A DNA stretch of 64,000 bases from Acidobacteriota bacterium. GTDB taxonomy: Bacteria; Acidobacteriota; Thermoanaerobaculia; Multivoradales; Multivoraceae. This document shows positions 35,069-43,526 of the stretch, piece after piece. The translations under genes were made by a program, and so were the position numbers. The stretch's first letter is position 1, and every line of letters begins with the position of its first letter. The stretch spans positions 310,001 to 374,000 of the forward strand of contig JAPPFP010000006.1 of the NCBI GenBank assembly GCA_028877275.1, given 5' to 3'. The notes under the pieces were generated by a model that did not search any database, had not been told where the DNA came from, and was given only the letters and a program-made list of their open reading frames with translations.

Positions 35069-35153
35069 TCGGGTCTCCTCTTGTTCTGCGGCGCGGCACC
35101 GGAGAATACACTTCGTTCCCGGTTCGCCCCGAAGGCAGGAGGAGAAGTTGACG

Positions 35154-35846
35154 ATGGACCGATGGAAGAACCCGTTTTCGAGACAGACCTTCGCCTTTCT
35201 GCGCGAACTCGCGGAGAACAACGAGCGCGACTGGTTCAAGGCCAACGGCGAGCGCTACGAAGACGTCGTGCGCGAGCCGGCGCTGCAGTTCGTCAGCGAC
35301 TTCGGGACCCGGATCGATGAGGTCTCGAGCCACTTTCTGGCGGTGCCGAAGAAGGTCGGCGGCTCCCTGTTTCGCATCCACCGGGACGTGCGGTTCTCTC
35401 GCGACAAGAGGCCCTACAAGACCCACATCGGCATCCACTTCCGCCACGAGCAGCATCGTGACGCCCATGCACCCGGCTTCTACCTCCACATCGAACCGGG
35501 CAGCGTGTTCATGGGCGGCGGGATGTGGCGGCCCCATCCGGAGGCGCTGCGGGCGATCCGGCAGCAGATCGTGGGCGACGCGGACGGCTGGGCCGAGGTC
35601 ACGGTGAGTCCGGGGCTCGGCGCGGAGCTCGAGTTGGGCGGTGAGAGTCTGAAGCGGGCGCCGCGAGGCTTCGATGCGGAACATCCCCGAATCGACGACA
35701 TCAAGCGCAAGTCCTTCATGGCCGTGGCGCGCCTCAATCAGACTCGCCTGCTCGGCGGCGCTTTCCTGGACGAGTTCACGGCACTCTGCGTCGCCGCGTC
35801 GCCCCTGATGCGGTTCGTCTGCCGGGCGACTGGCGTGCCCTATTGA
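35154..35846 (+). CDS. DUF2461-family protein
   Basis: A 230-residue soluble protein matching the DUF2461 pattern: FAFLRELAENNERDWFKAN at the N-terminus, then SLFRIHRDVRFSRDKRPYKTH and FYLHIEPGSVFMGGGMWRP. The biochemical role of this family is not known to me. A strong AGGAGGAGAAG precedes ATG 35154, with a TTG two codons earlier. It is divergent from glpF, leaving 85 bases for two promoters. Confidence 0.85.
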   Translation: MDRWKNPFSRQTFAFLRELAENNERDWFKANGERYEDVVREPALQFVSDFGTRIDEVSSHFLAVPKKVGGSLFRIHRDVRFSRDKRPYKTHIGIHFRHEQHRDAHAPGFYLHIEPGSVFMGGGMWRPHPEALRAIRQQIVGDADGWAEVTVSPGLGAELELGGESLKRAPRGFDAEHPRIDDIKRKSFMAVARLNQTRLLGGAFLDEFTALCVAASPLMRFVCRATGVPY

Positions 35847-35858
35847 GGAGCGCTCGCC

Positions 35859-37481
35859 TCAGCTCGCCTTTGTCTGGCGGCTGTCGACGGCCGCCGACAG
35901 GTTCTCGAAGGTGACTCCGAGTCGTTCGGCGGTGAGCGCGGCGAGGGAGGTCCGGGCGACGCCACCGATGAACTGATAGGTGCTCCGGCGAGCTTCGTCG
36001 AGTTCCACCTGGAGAAACTCCAGACCCAGCTCGTGGTGATTCTCCTCGAGGGATCGGGCGTGGTCGAGGAAGTGAGTCGTGACGTAGGCCACCGGATCGA
36101 CGCGCCGGAGCAACTGCAGGACCAGGGTGAAGACCTCAATGCCCTCCGACGGGTTCGTGCCCGAGCAGAGTTCGTCCAGGATGACCATCGAGCCGTGCTC
36201 CATCTCCTCGAACAGGGTGCGGATGCGCACGAGCTCCCTCCCCAGGCGGCCCTCTACCTGGTCCGCGCTTTCGCGTTCGATCAGGGAGACGAAGAGTCCG
36301 TTCTGCACACGCAGGCGGCCCCGGGCGCATGGTGCGTAGAGGCCCGACTGGGCGAGTAGCTGCGCGAGCGCGATGGCCTGGATCAGCCGCGTCTTGCCGC
36401 CCGAGTTGGGCCCGGTCACGACCGTGATCGGCACGCTGCCGTCTGTGCTCACGGTGCACGGGACGGGTGCTTGCTCCTGATGCAGCAGCAACGGGTTCCA
36501 GAGGTCCTCGCAGACGAAGCCCGGGCCGGTGTCGTGGTCGGGCAGTAGCTCGGGGATGCACATCGCGAGGCCGCGTTCCGCGGCGCGGTCCCTCAACGCG
36601 CGCACCGCCAGGTAGAGCTCCATCTGGCCGAGCAACTGGATCAGCGGAATCAGGGCAGGCGACAGCGAGACGTAGACCCTTTCGATCACCCGGTTCAGGA
36701 GTTCCCGGTTCGTCATCGAGTAGCCGCCGATCCCCAACCTCAGCCGGTCCCGGAAGCGCTTGATCGGCCGCGTCCAGAAGCGGTTGTCGCTGCACTCGTC
36801 GAGGGAACGCACCTCGACCCGGCGGATCCGGCCGTCGCCGCCCAGGGAGATATCGAGGTTCAGGTGGGCGAGCTGGTCCTCATAGTCCAGCAGGGCGGCG
36901 AGGGTCTTGTACTCCTCCGTCTCGTGGATCGCGGCGGCCCCCTCGTGGAGGCGTCTGAGGCCGGAACGGGCGGATCCGAACCGGTCGTGCATCAGGTCGA
37001 TGACGAGGCGGCTCTGCTTCAGGATGTCCAGATTGTGGGCCGCCGTGTCGACGATGCGGTGGTAGCGGGGCGTACGGTGAAGCGACAGCAGGGCGAACAG
37101 CTCGCGGTAGAGCTGTTTGGCCGACGCGAGGATCCGCTCGTTCTCGTCCATCTCGCGCAGGATCGACTGCCGGAACTCGATGGTCCGCAGGTCGGTCGGC
37201 GTGGCGGACAGCGCCCGTCGGAGAAAGCGCTCGTTGATCGGGTACTGTACGCCGTCCATCGCGATGTCGAAGCTCTCCGCGATCAGGCGGTCGATGAACA
37301 GATCCTGTTCGAAGAACTCCGGCCGCCAGGTGGTGGGCGGCGTCTCCGCCTCCGCCATCAGGTCATGGAACTCGGTGCCGATCTCCCGGCCGAGAATGGC
37401 GAGGCCGAGCAGGTCCGACAGAGCCTCCCGGTCGATGCCGAGAAAAGGCTCCCGGTTCAGGAGATCCGGGATGGGGATCAT
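35859..37481 (-). CDS. Stand-alone MutS-like ATPase
   Basis: A 540-residue protein with the MutS ATPase core and a connecting helical region, but without the N-terminal mismatch-recognition domain, since no phenylalanine-x-glutamate motif is visible. The C-terminal part has ITVVTGPNSGGKTRLIQAIA (Walker A), MVILDELCSGTNPSEGIEV (Walker B) and AYVTTHFLDHARSLEE. Its middle is a long helical lever region. Proteins of this group may act in recombination control or branched-DNA binding. ATG 37481 is taken; it follows the DEAD helicase start region by only seven bases, so both belong to one operon. Confidence 0.75.
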   Translation of the reverse strand: MIPIPDLLNREPFLGIDREALSDLLGLAILGREIGTEFHDLMAEAETPPTTWRPEFFEQDLFIDRLIAESFDIAMDGVQYPINERFLRRALSATPTDLRTIEFRQSILREMDENERILASAKQLYRELFALLSLHRTPRYHRIVDTAAHNLDILKQSRLVIDLMHDRFGSARSGLRRLHEGAAAIHETEEYKTLAALLDYEDQLAHLNLDISLGGDGRIRRVEVRSLDECSDNRFWTRPIKRFRDRLRLGIGGYSMTNRELLNRVIERVYVSLSPALIPLIQLLGQMELYLAVRALRDRAAERGLAMCIPELLPDHDTGPGFVCEDLWNPLLLHQEQAPVPCTVSTDGSVPITVVTGPNSGGKTRLIQAIALAQLLAQSGLYAPCARGRLRVQNGLFVSLIERESADQVEGRLGRELVRIRTLFEEMEHGSMVILDELCSGTNPSEGIEVFTLVLQLLRRVDPVAYVTTHFLDHARSLEENHHELGLEFLQVELDEARRSTYQFIGGVARTSLAALTAERLGVTFENLSAAVDSRQTKAS

Positions 37482-37488
37482 GGCGGAC

Positions 37489-38754
37489 TCAGCGGCGCAG
37501 CGGGGAGCGGCGACGGCGCTCGTTGAGCGACCGCATTTCACGGTAGGCGGGCACTCCCTCGACTTCGCTACGAGGCAGTGGGTGACCGAGCGCCAGCTCG
37601 ATCTGGCGCACGATCGGCTTGTCGAGCCAGGTACCGATCGATGACACGACCCCTTCGGCGGCGCCACGGGCGGTGCGGCCGGCGCGGTGAATGTAGTCCT
37701 CGGCGGTGTCGGGAAGGTCGTAGTTCAGGATGTGCTCGATGCCCTGGACGTCGATGCCGCGGGCCGCGATGTTCGTCGCCACCAGGATGCGATGACGACC
37801 GGCGCGGAAATCCTCCAGGGCCGCGACCCGGTGCCTTTGCGAGCGGTCCGAGTGGATGCGCGCGACGCTGTGCCGCCCCTGCTCCAGCACCCGGCACAGC
37901 CACTCGGCGTCGGAACGGCGCTTGGTGAAGACCAGGGTCGATCCGGGGACCGAGTCGAGCAGTGCCAGGGCGCAGCTCTTCTTGTCCTTCTCGTCGACCA
38001 GGTAGAGGCGGTGTTCGATTCCGGATGCGGCGCCGCGGGGCGCCAGGTCGATGCGGAGGGGGTCGACCATGTAGCGCTGGGCCAGGCGTTCGATCGGGGG
38101 CGGCATGGTGGCCGAGAACAGCATCGTGTGCCGCCTGCTGGGCACCTGGGTCACGATCCGCTGCACCTGTGGCATGAAACCGAGGTCGAGCATGTGGTCG
38201 GCTTCGTCCAGCACGAGTTCCTCGACGTTGCGAAGGCTTACCGTGCCGCGTTCGGTGTGGTCCAGGAGTCGCCCCGGTGTCACGACCAGGACGTCGGGGT
38301 CCCGTCGCAACTGGTCGAACTGGGGTCCGATCTTGACGCCTCCGATCAGGCAGGCCGAGGTGATCTGCAGCTGGCTCTTGCGGAAGACGTCGAGGAAGGC
38401 CTTGGTCTGCAGGGCGATCTCGCGCGTGGGGCAAACGACGAGCGCGCGCACGCCCTTGCCCTGGCCGAGCCGCTGGACGATCGGCAGGACGAAGGCGGCC
38501 GTCTTGCCGGAGCCGGTTTCGGCCAGGCCGATCAGGTCCCTGCCGGCGATCGCGTCGGGGATCACGTCGGCCTGGATCGGCGTCGGGTGCTCGAAGCCGA
38601 TATCGGCGAGCACCTCCAGGATCTCCGGATTCAGCCCGAGGCTGCCGAAGTCCCTGTCGGTCGTTTCGACGTGGTGCTGGGGAATCGCCGGATCCGCAGG
38701 TGATTCGCCGGCGTTGTTCGGGGCACTTGTGCCGTTCGCCACGGTGGTCATCAT
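37489..38754 (-). CDS. DEAD-box RNA helicase, RhlE-like
   Basis: A 421-residue ATP-dependent RNA helicase. Motifs in order: FEHPTPIQADVIP (Q motif), LAETGSGKTAAFVLP (I), LVVCPTREIALQ (Ia), VTPGRLLDH (Ib), VLDEADHMLDLGF (II), LFSATMPPP (III), LVATNIAARGIDV (V) and YIHRAGRTARG (VI). The C-terminal tail is short and basic (NERRRRSPLRR), as in RhlE. It probably helps ribosome assembly or RNA turnover. No ribosome site is visible upstream of its adjacent ATGs. Confidence 0.9.
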   Translation of the reverse strand: MMTTVANGTSAPNNAGESPADPAIPQHHVETTDRDFGSLGLNPEILEVLADIGFEHPTPIQADVIPDAIAGRDLIGLAETGSGKTAAFVLPIVQRLGQGKGVRALVVCPTREIALQTKAFLDVFRKSQLQITSACLIGGVKIGPQFDQLRRDPDVLVVTPGRLLDHTERGTVSLRNVEELVLDEADHMLDLGFMPQVQRIVTQVPSRRHTMLFSATMPPPIERLAQRYMVDPLRIDLAPRGAASGIEHRLYLVDEKDKKSCALALLDSVPGSTLVFTKRRSDAEWLCRVLEQGRHSVARIHSDRSQRHRVAALEDFRAGRHRILVATNIAARGIDVQGIEHILNYDLPDTAEDYIHRAGRTARGAAEGVVSSIGTWLDKPIVRQIELALGHPLPRSEVEGVPAYREMRSLNERRRRSPLRR

Positions 38755-38813
38755 ACCAGTGCGTTTGGCGCTGGTAAGTGTTTGCTAGTCAATGGTTTTG
38801 CGTCCGTGAAGTG

Positions 38814-40199
38814 TCATTGGCGGCGGCGAAGGCCGAGTCGTTGCAGGAACCCGCGCCGCGCTGGTGTGAGTTGATTCGGCGGGTCCGAGCTCCTCGCGAT
38901 GCGGCCGCCGCGGTCGGTCGCCTCGGCCCAGAACTGAAGGCTCCGGCCTCCGTGCTCGGCTCGCGTCAGCGTCGCCTCGAAGCGGAGCTCGGCTGTTCTC
39001 CCGTCGCCGGCATCGTCAGTGGCGGCCGCCGTCTCGGGTTCGACCGGTCGGAGTACCGCTTCCACGACATCGCCTTCCCCTTCGCGGTCGAACCAGCGCC
39101 AGAAGAAACGGACCGAAACCACCTCGTAGTCGTCCCGGGCTCGAACCAGCAGCACCAGATCCTCGCGTCGGTCGTACTCGACCTGGTCCAGGTTCGAACC
39201 GTCCGCGTCCAGTATCTCGACGGTGGGGCTTCCCTGGTCGAGGTCGTCCAGCGTCAGTTTGAGCGTGGACTCCACCTGGGCCAGGCGACGACGGTTCTCA
39301 GGCGTCCGGTTCATGGCGGCGAGAAGCTCCAGAGCTTCGTGCGGTCGTTCCCAGCCCAGCACCTCGATCTCGCGGATGGCGGCGTCCAGGTCGCTCTGTC
39401 GCTGGAACACCGCTTCGATGGAAGCCAGCCTGGCATCGACGGAAGGGGCCTCCCTTGCCGCGTCGCCGCGAAGCGATCTGAGTTCCAGCAGCAGCGTTCG
39501 GGCCTCTTCCAGGCGGTTGGCCGCCATCAACCGCCCGGCCGTGTCCTCGATCGCCTCGGCGGCGCGGTCCTCGAAGGCGAGGCCGGCCGCGAATCGAGGG
39601 TGGCGCCGTGCGAAGTCCTGGGCCAGCCGAAGCGCCGCCAGCCGGTCGCTGCCCAGCAGGCCCTCGATCGCGTCGACCTCCGCGGTCAGCCGTCGAGCGT
39701 CGTCGATGTGGCGCGATGCCCGCGGGTCGCGCCGGAGGGCGATCATCCGATCGCGCGACAGGGAGCCCAGGGCGCGGCGAAGACGGTCGAGGTCGGCATC
39801 CTCGAAGCCGCCTTCGAACTCCAGGGCGGCTTGCAGGACCGGGTCGTTCCCGAGGCGCTCCAGCATCGCGTTCATCGTCTCGCGATGGTCGGGGAGCAGT
39901 TCCCGGGCGGCGGGACTGGCGTCGAAGCCGAGCATCAGATGTTGCGCTTCACGGAGCCTTCCCTGGGCCATCAGGTCGAGGGCATCGCTGAGTTCGCGCG
40001 GCAGGGGCGGTGGCGGCTCGGGCTCCGGGCGGGATGGCAGGGGAGCCGGGACGCCGCGGGAGGTCTCCTCGGAGGCGAAGGGCGCGTTGTCCGGTGCCGT
40101 CCACCGCAGGACCAGCATGGCTGCCGCGACACCGACGGCGGCCGCCGCCAGGATCTGCGTCGGCCGCGGCGATGTTGGCGGAGCGGTTTCGGGTGGCAT
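38814..40199 (-). CDS. Membrane-anchored protein with helical-repeat region, function unknown
   Basis: A 461-residue protein with an N-terminal hydrophobic segment (ILAAAAVGVAAAMLVLRW), a Pro/Glu linker and a long helical region (about residues 65-330) made of repeats like ALDLMAQGRLREAQHLML and AANRLEEARTLLLELR that resemble tetratricopeptide units. The C-terminal 120 residues look beta-rich (VVSVRFFWRWFDREGEGDV, then AELRFEATLTRAE). A periplasmic scaffold or sensor is plausible; I do not recognise the family. Confidence 0.55.
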   Translation of the reverse strand: MPPETAPPTSPRPTQILAAAAVGVAAAMLVLRWTAPDNAPFASEETSRGVPAPLPSRPEPEPPPPLPRELSDALDLMAQGRLREAQHLMLGFDASPAARELLPDHRETMNAMLERLGNDPVLQAALEFEGGFEDADLDRLRRALGSLSRDRMIALRRDPRASRHIDDARRLTAEVDAIEGLLGSDRLAALRLAQDFARRHPRFAAGLAFEDRAAEAIEDTAGRLMAANRLEEARTLLLELRSLRGDAAREAPSVDARLASIEAVFQRQSDLDAAIREIEVLGWERPHEALELLAAMNRTPENRRRLAQVESTLKLTLDDLDQGSPTVEILDADGSNLDQVEYDRREDLVLLVRARDDYEVVSVRFFWRWFDREGEGDVVEAVLRPVEPETAAATDDAGDGRTAELRFEATLTRAEHGGRSLQFWAEATDRGGRIARSSDPPNQLTPARRGFLQRLGLRRRQ

Positions 40200-40290
40200 C
40201 CCGGCGATCCTAGTTGTTGATAGGTTCCGAAGTGCTTGTAGCCAGAGCGTACGGACTCACTGCGCGAAGACCGTTCGGAGGGCCTTGAGA

Positions 40291-41019
40291 ATGCCGAAGA
40301 GACTTCTTCTCCCGCTCCTGTTCATCCCGCTGCTTGTGCTGGCGGTCCCCGCTCTGGCCCAGGATCCGGGCCCAGCCAACGTCGGCGCCGACCTGCGCGG
40401 TGGCGACGTGACCGGCGCGGTAGGTGGCCGCGACAACACGCGCGTTTTCGGCACGATTCTCGACTCCAGCGGGAACCCGCTGCCGGATGTGGACATCTGG
40501 TTCCAGAACGACAACATGCCCGCGCCCAGACTACGCGCCAAGGGCCGGAAGACCGGCACCTACCTCCTGCGCAACATGGGGCGGATCTTCAGCCGGGACG
40601 ACTACGAGGGACTCACCGTTCGGGTCACCTTCGAGCGCGATGGTTTCCGCCCGGTCATAGCGCGCGTCGCCGTTCAGCGCGACGGATCCCAGCAGCTCTA
40701 TCCGATCCTCTTCCGGGAGGGCGAGTCGATGGAGCCAGCGGGTATCCGTACCGTGCTGGCCGGAAGGGTTCAGGACGCGCGCGGCAAGCCGGTCAAGGGC
40801 GGTGGCGAGGTCACGATCACGTCAGGTGACGGCTCCTTCCAGGCGAGCGGTCCGGTCGAGAAGAACGGAGAGTTCGCGATCGTGCTGTGGGACGCTCCAG
40901 AGCGTGTGAACGCGTCCTTCAGGATGACGAAGGGCGGCTCCCGCGACGACATCGTCCAATTGAAGCCGTCGCCGCAGGCCGACGTTGTCGTGGCCCAGTT
41001 CTTCTACCCGCAGATGTAG
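40291..41019 (+). CDS. Secreted protein with carboxypeptidase-regulatory-like repeats
   Basis: A 242-residue secreted protein with signal LLLPLLFIPLLVLAVPALAQ. Two beta-sandwich units follow: VFGTILDSSGNPLPDVDIWF near residue 50 and VLAGRVQDARGKPVKGGGEV near residue 155, both with the 'G-x-V-x-D-x-x-G-x-P' start of CarboxypepD_reg domains. Such units bind or stabilise in larger envelope proteins; here they stand alone. It may be functionally related to the 417-residue protein at 19817. Confidence 0.6.
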   Translation: MPKRLLLPLLFIPLLVLAVPALAQDPGPANVGADLRGGDVTGAVGGRDNTRVFGTILDSSGNPLPDVDIWFQNDNMPAPRLRAKGRKTGTYLLRNMGRIFSRDDYEGLTVRVTFERDGFRPVIARVAVQRDGSQQLYPILFREGESMEPAGIRTVLAGRVQDARGKPVKGGGEVTITSGDGSFQASGPVEKNGEFAIVLWDAPERVNASFRMTKGGSRDDIVQLKPSPQADVVVAQFFYPQM

Positions 41020-41026
41020 TCGCCGA

Positions 41027-41290
41027 CTACCAGCGAGGCCGGCGTTCCTCGCGCGGGCGGGCTTCGTTGACGCGGAGCGTGCGACCACCGAACTGCTGCC
41101 GGTCCAGAGCGGAGATGGCTTCCTGGCCTCCGGACGCCATCTCGACGAAGCCGAAGCCCCGCGGCCGCCCGGTTTCACGGTCGTTGATCAGCGAGACTTC
41201 GCTCACTTCGCCATGGGCCTGGAACAGCGCGCGAACCGCCTCTTCCGTCGTGTCGAAGGGGAGGTTCCCCACATAGATTCTCGTTGCCAT
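41027..41290 (-). CDS. RNA-binding protein with one RRM
   Basis: An 87-residue single-RRM protein. RNP2 is RIYVGNL at residues 4-10 and RNP1 is RGFGFVEM near residue 45. The C-terminus is short and arginine-rich. These proteins resemble cyanobacterial and other bacterial RRM proteins that often respond to cold. A GGAG site sits just upstream of ATG 41290. The gene converges with the carboxypeptidase-regulatory-like gene, leaving seven bases between stops. Confidence 0.9.
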   Translation of the reverse strand: MATRIYVGNLPFDTTEEAVRALFQAHGEVSEVSLINDRETGRPRGFGFVEMASGGQEAISALDRQQFGGRTLRVNEARPREERRPRW

Positions 41291-41419
41291 CTGCTGCTCC
41301 TGTTCTCGGCCTTGGGGTTCCACTGTGGATCCACGCACGAGAACGACAGGCGCATCCTGGTTCGCCGCGTGAGCTCTGCACCCACTGCCTAATGGCGGGA
41401 CGCTAGCACAAAGGCGTCC

Positions 41420-43033
41420 CTACCCGTTCCCGCGCAGGTCCTCGTAGTAGGCGTCGAAGGCGTCCAGCCGGTCCTTGAGCAGGCCCTGGATGACGCCGAT
41501 CTCGTCGCCCAGTTCAAGGACGCCGTCGGCGTCCGGATCGTAGACGGGCCAGTCGGGCAAACCGTCGCCGTTGGGGTCACCGGTGGTCGCGAAGTTGACC
41601 CAGTAGCTCGCCATCGTGTCCGCGAGCGCCCTGTCGGTCTCGTCCCAGGCGTGGTTGAAGGGGCCGATGTCCTCCCTCGCCTCGCCGCTGCGGTGGAGGT
41701 TGTCGAAGGCATAGATGATCTCCGCCGCGTGGTACGAACCGTAGGTGTCCGCCTCGTCCCATGGCGGCACCCGGGAGAAGAAGTACATTCGCACCGCTCG
41801 TTGTCCGGTGTGGCTCTGCAACCGGGCCCAGGTCCGCATTTGCCAGGCGAAGAACTGATCGGCTGTGTTCTCGTAGGCGGCGACTCGCGCCTGCTCGTCG
41901 TCCTCGGCGGGGTAGACCGCGAACATCGCGTCGGCGTGCTCGCCATAGGTGTCCGCGAGCGACTGGCGGTAGTCGGCGACGGTGGTTCCGGAGGGCCCGG
42001 CGAAGAGGGCGGTCCCCTCGTCGCTGTTGAAGCCCACGATCGTGTCGACGTCGTTCTGGGCACCGGTGGCGAACAGATCGTGGACGTCCCTCGGGAACAC
42101 GTGGCCGTCGCTGACGCCGACGAAGAGCAGCGCGTCGAACTCGCTGGCTGCTTCGTAGACCTGCTCGACGGTGGCGGCGCGCATGGCGTCGAGGTCGCTG
42201 GCGCCGAGGCGCTCGGCCACGCCGGCGCCGTCGGACTCCGCGTCTCCAAGCTGTGGCATGGGCCAGAAGATGCCGCCGCTGTGGCCGATCGCCCGATGGA
42301 AGAGGCCGCCCGCCAGGGGCGTCGCGGTCAGGTAGTTCACGCTCCAGGAGCCTGCCGACTCGCCGAAGATCGTGACCCGGCCCGGGTCCCCGCCGAAGGC
42401 GGCAATGTTCGCCTGCACCCACCTGAGCGCCGCGATCTGGTCGAGGATGCCGTAGTTTCCCGACGCTCCTGACTCGTTCTCGGCCGAGAGTCCCGCGTGC
42501 GCCAGAAAGCCGATCGGCCCGAGCCGGTAGTTGATCGTCACCAGCACGACGCCGCGTCTGGCCAGGCTCTCGCCGTCGTAGAGGAAAGTGCTGCCGGAGC
42601 CGGTCTGGAGGCCGCCCCCGTGGATCCACACCATGACCGGAAGAGCGGCTTCGGCGTGTTCGGCGCCGGTCCAGACGTTCAGGTAGAGACAGTCCTCGCT
42701 GCGCTCGATCTCGCCGGAGTCGTAGAAGGCACCGGGCGGGGACAGTGGTTGCCAGCAGGAGGCGGAGAACTCCGTGGCGTCGCGGCTGCCTTCCCAGGCC
42801 GCAGCGGGCTGGGGCGGCCGCCAGCGGAGGTCATCGACCGGCGGCGCCGCGAACGGGATGCCGGCGAACTTGAGGACTCCGGACTCGAGTGCCCGGCCCT
42901 CGACTGCGCCGAGTTCCGTGTTCACGGTCGTGGTCAGCGGCTCGACCTGCTCACCGCCGCAGGCCAGCGTCAGTGCGAGCCCGGCCCCCAGGATCGCACC
43001 GAGGCCACGGCGGGTTGTCGCTTTCGTCGACAT
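41420..43033 (-). CDS. Carboxylesterase type B, lipoprotein
   Basis: A 537-residue alpha/beta hydrolase with a lipoprotein signal (GAGLALTLACGG). It has the oxyanion block VMVWIHGGGLQTGSG, the nucleophile in VTIFGESAGSWSVNYL, and a catalytic His in GSYHAAEIIYAFDNL. The N-terminal EGRALESGVLKFAGIPFA and LYLNVWTG are also usual. It should hydrolyse carboxylic esters at the cell surface or in the periplasm. The acidic C-terminal segment (DPNGDGLPDWPVYDPDADG) resembles calcium-binding loops but can also be the normal family tail. It follows msrB by four bases. Confidence 0.88.
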   Translation of the reverse strand: MSTKATTRRGLGAILGAGLALTLACGGEQVEPLTTTVNTELGAVEGRALESGVLKFAGIPFAAPPVDDLRWRPPQPAAAWEGSRDATEFSASCWQPLSPPGAFYDSGEIERSEDCLYLNVWTGAEHAEAALPVMVWIHGGGLQTGSGSTFLYDGESLARRGVVLVTINYRLGPIGFLAHAGLSAENESGASGNYGILDQIAALRWVQANIAAFGGDPGRVTIFGESAGSWSVNYLTATPLAGGLFHRAIGHSGGIFWPMPQLGDAESDGAGVAERLGASDLDAMRAATVEQVYEAASEFDALLFVGVSDGHVFPRDVHDLFATGAQNDVDTIVGFNSDEGTALFAGPSGTTVADYRQSLADTYGEHADAMFAVYPAEDDEQARVAAYENTADQFFAWQMRTWARLQSHTGQRAVRMYFFSRVPPWDEADTYGSYHAAEIIYAFDNLHRSGEAREDIGPFNHAWDETDRALADTMASYWVNFATTGDPNGDGLPDWPVYDPDADGVLELGDEIGVIQGLLKDRLDAFDAYYEDLRGNG

Positions 43034-43037
43034 CGTT

Positions 43038-43499
43038 TCAGTCCTCCCTGCCTGGGGCGTTGTGTCGAGTTTCCGGATCGCCGGCCGGCGCCGGCTGGAA
43101 GCGCAGGGCAACGCCGTTGTTGCAGTAACGCAGGCCGGTAGGCGCCGGCCCGTCGCTGAAGACGTGGCCCTGGTGTCCGCCGCAGCGGGAGCAGTGGTAC
43201 TCGGTTCGGGGAACGATCAGCTTGAAGTCCCGCTTCGTGTCGACGGCCCCTGCGATGGGCTCGAAGAAGCTTGGCCAGCCGGTGCCGCTGTCGAACTTCG
43301 CATCCGACCGGAAGAGCTCGGCGCCGCAGCCGGCGCAGAGGAAGACGCCGCTCCGGCGCTCATGGTTGAGCGCCGAGGTGAAGGGGCGTTCGGTTGCCTC
43401 CCGCCGCAGAACCCGGAACTCGTCGCTGCCAAGTCTTGCTCTCCATTCGGATTCGGGGAGGTCGACCCGGCTGCTCGCTCGGCGATCCTCGGTCGTCAT
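43038..43499 (-). CDS. msrB: Peptide methionine (R)-S-oxide reductase MsrB
   Basis: A 153-residue repair enzyme for oxidised methionine. It carries the two structural zinc pairs, CAGCGAELF and CSRCGGHQGH, and the catalytic cysteine in RYCNNGVALRF near the C-terminus; cysteine, not selenocysteine, is encoded here. SGTGWPSFFEP is typical. It is divergent from the selenoprotein gene, leaving 27 bases between starts, and precedes the esterase gene by four bases. Confidence 0.92.
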   Translation of the reverse strand: MTTEDRRASSRVDLPESEWRARLGSDEFRVLRREATERPFTSALNHERRSGVFLCAGCGAELFRSDAKFDSGTGWPSFFEPIAGAVDTKRDFKLIVPRTEYHCSRCGGHQGHVFSDGPAPTGLRYCNNGVALRFQPAPAGDPETRHNAPGRED

Positions 43500-43526
43500 G
43501 CAGCGGGCATCCTATCTTGGGGCAGA

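Noticed and set aside
38757-38777. Hairpin ACCAGTGC...GGCGCTGGT upstream of the DEAD helicase as a cold-responsive leader
   Set aside because: The stem is short, pairs better in the strand that is not the helicase mRNA, and has no supporting context.
41440-41600. Calcium-binding dockerin-like repeat at the esterase C-terminus
   Set aside because: The acidic DxDxDG-like runs fall where type B carboxylesterases normally have 'GDPNG-x-GLP-x-WP', so drift of the usual tail explains them.
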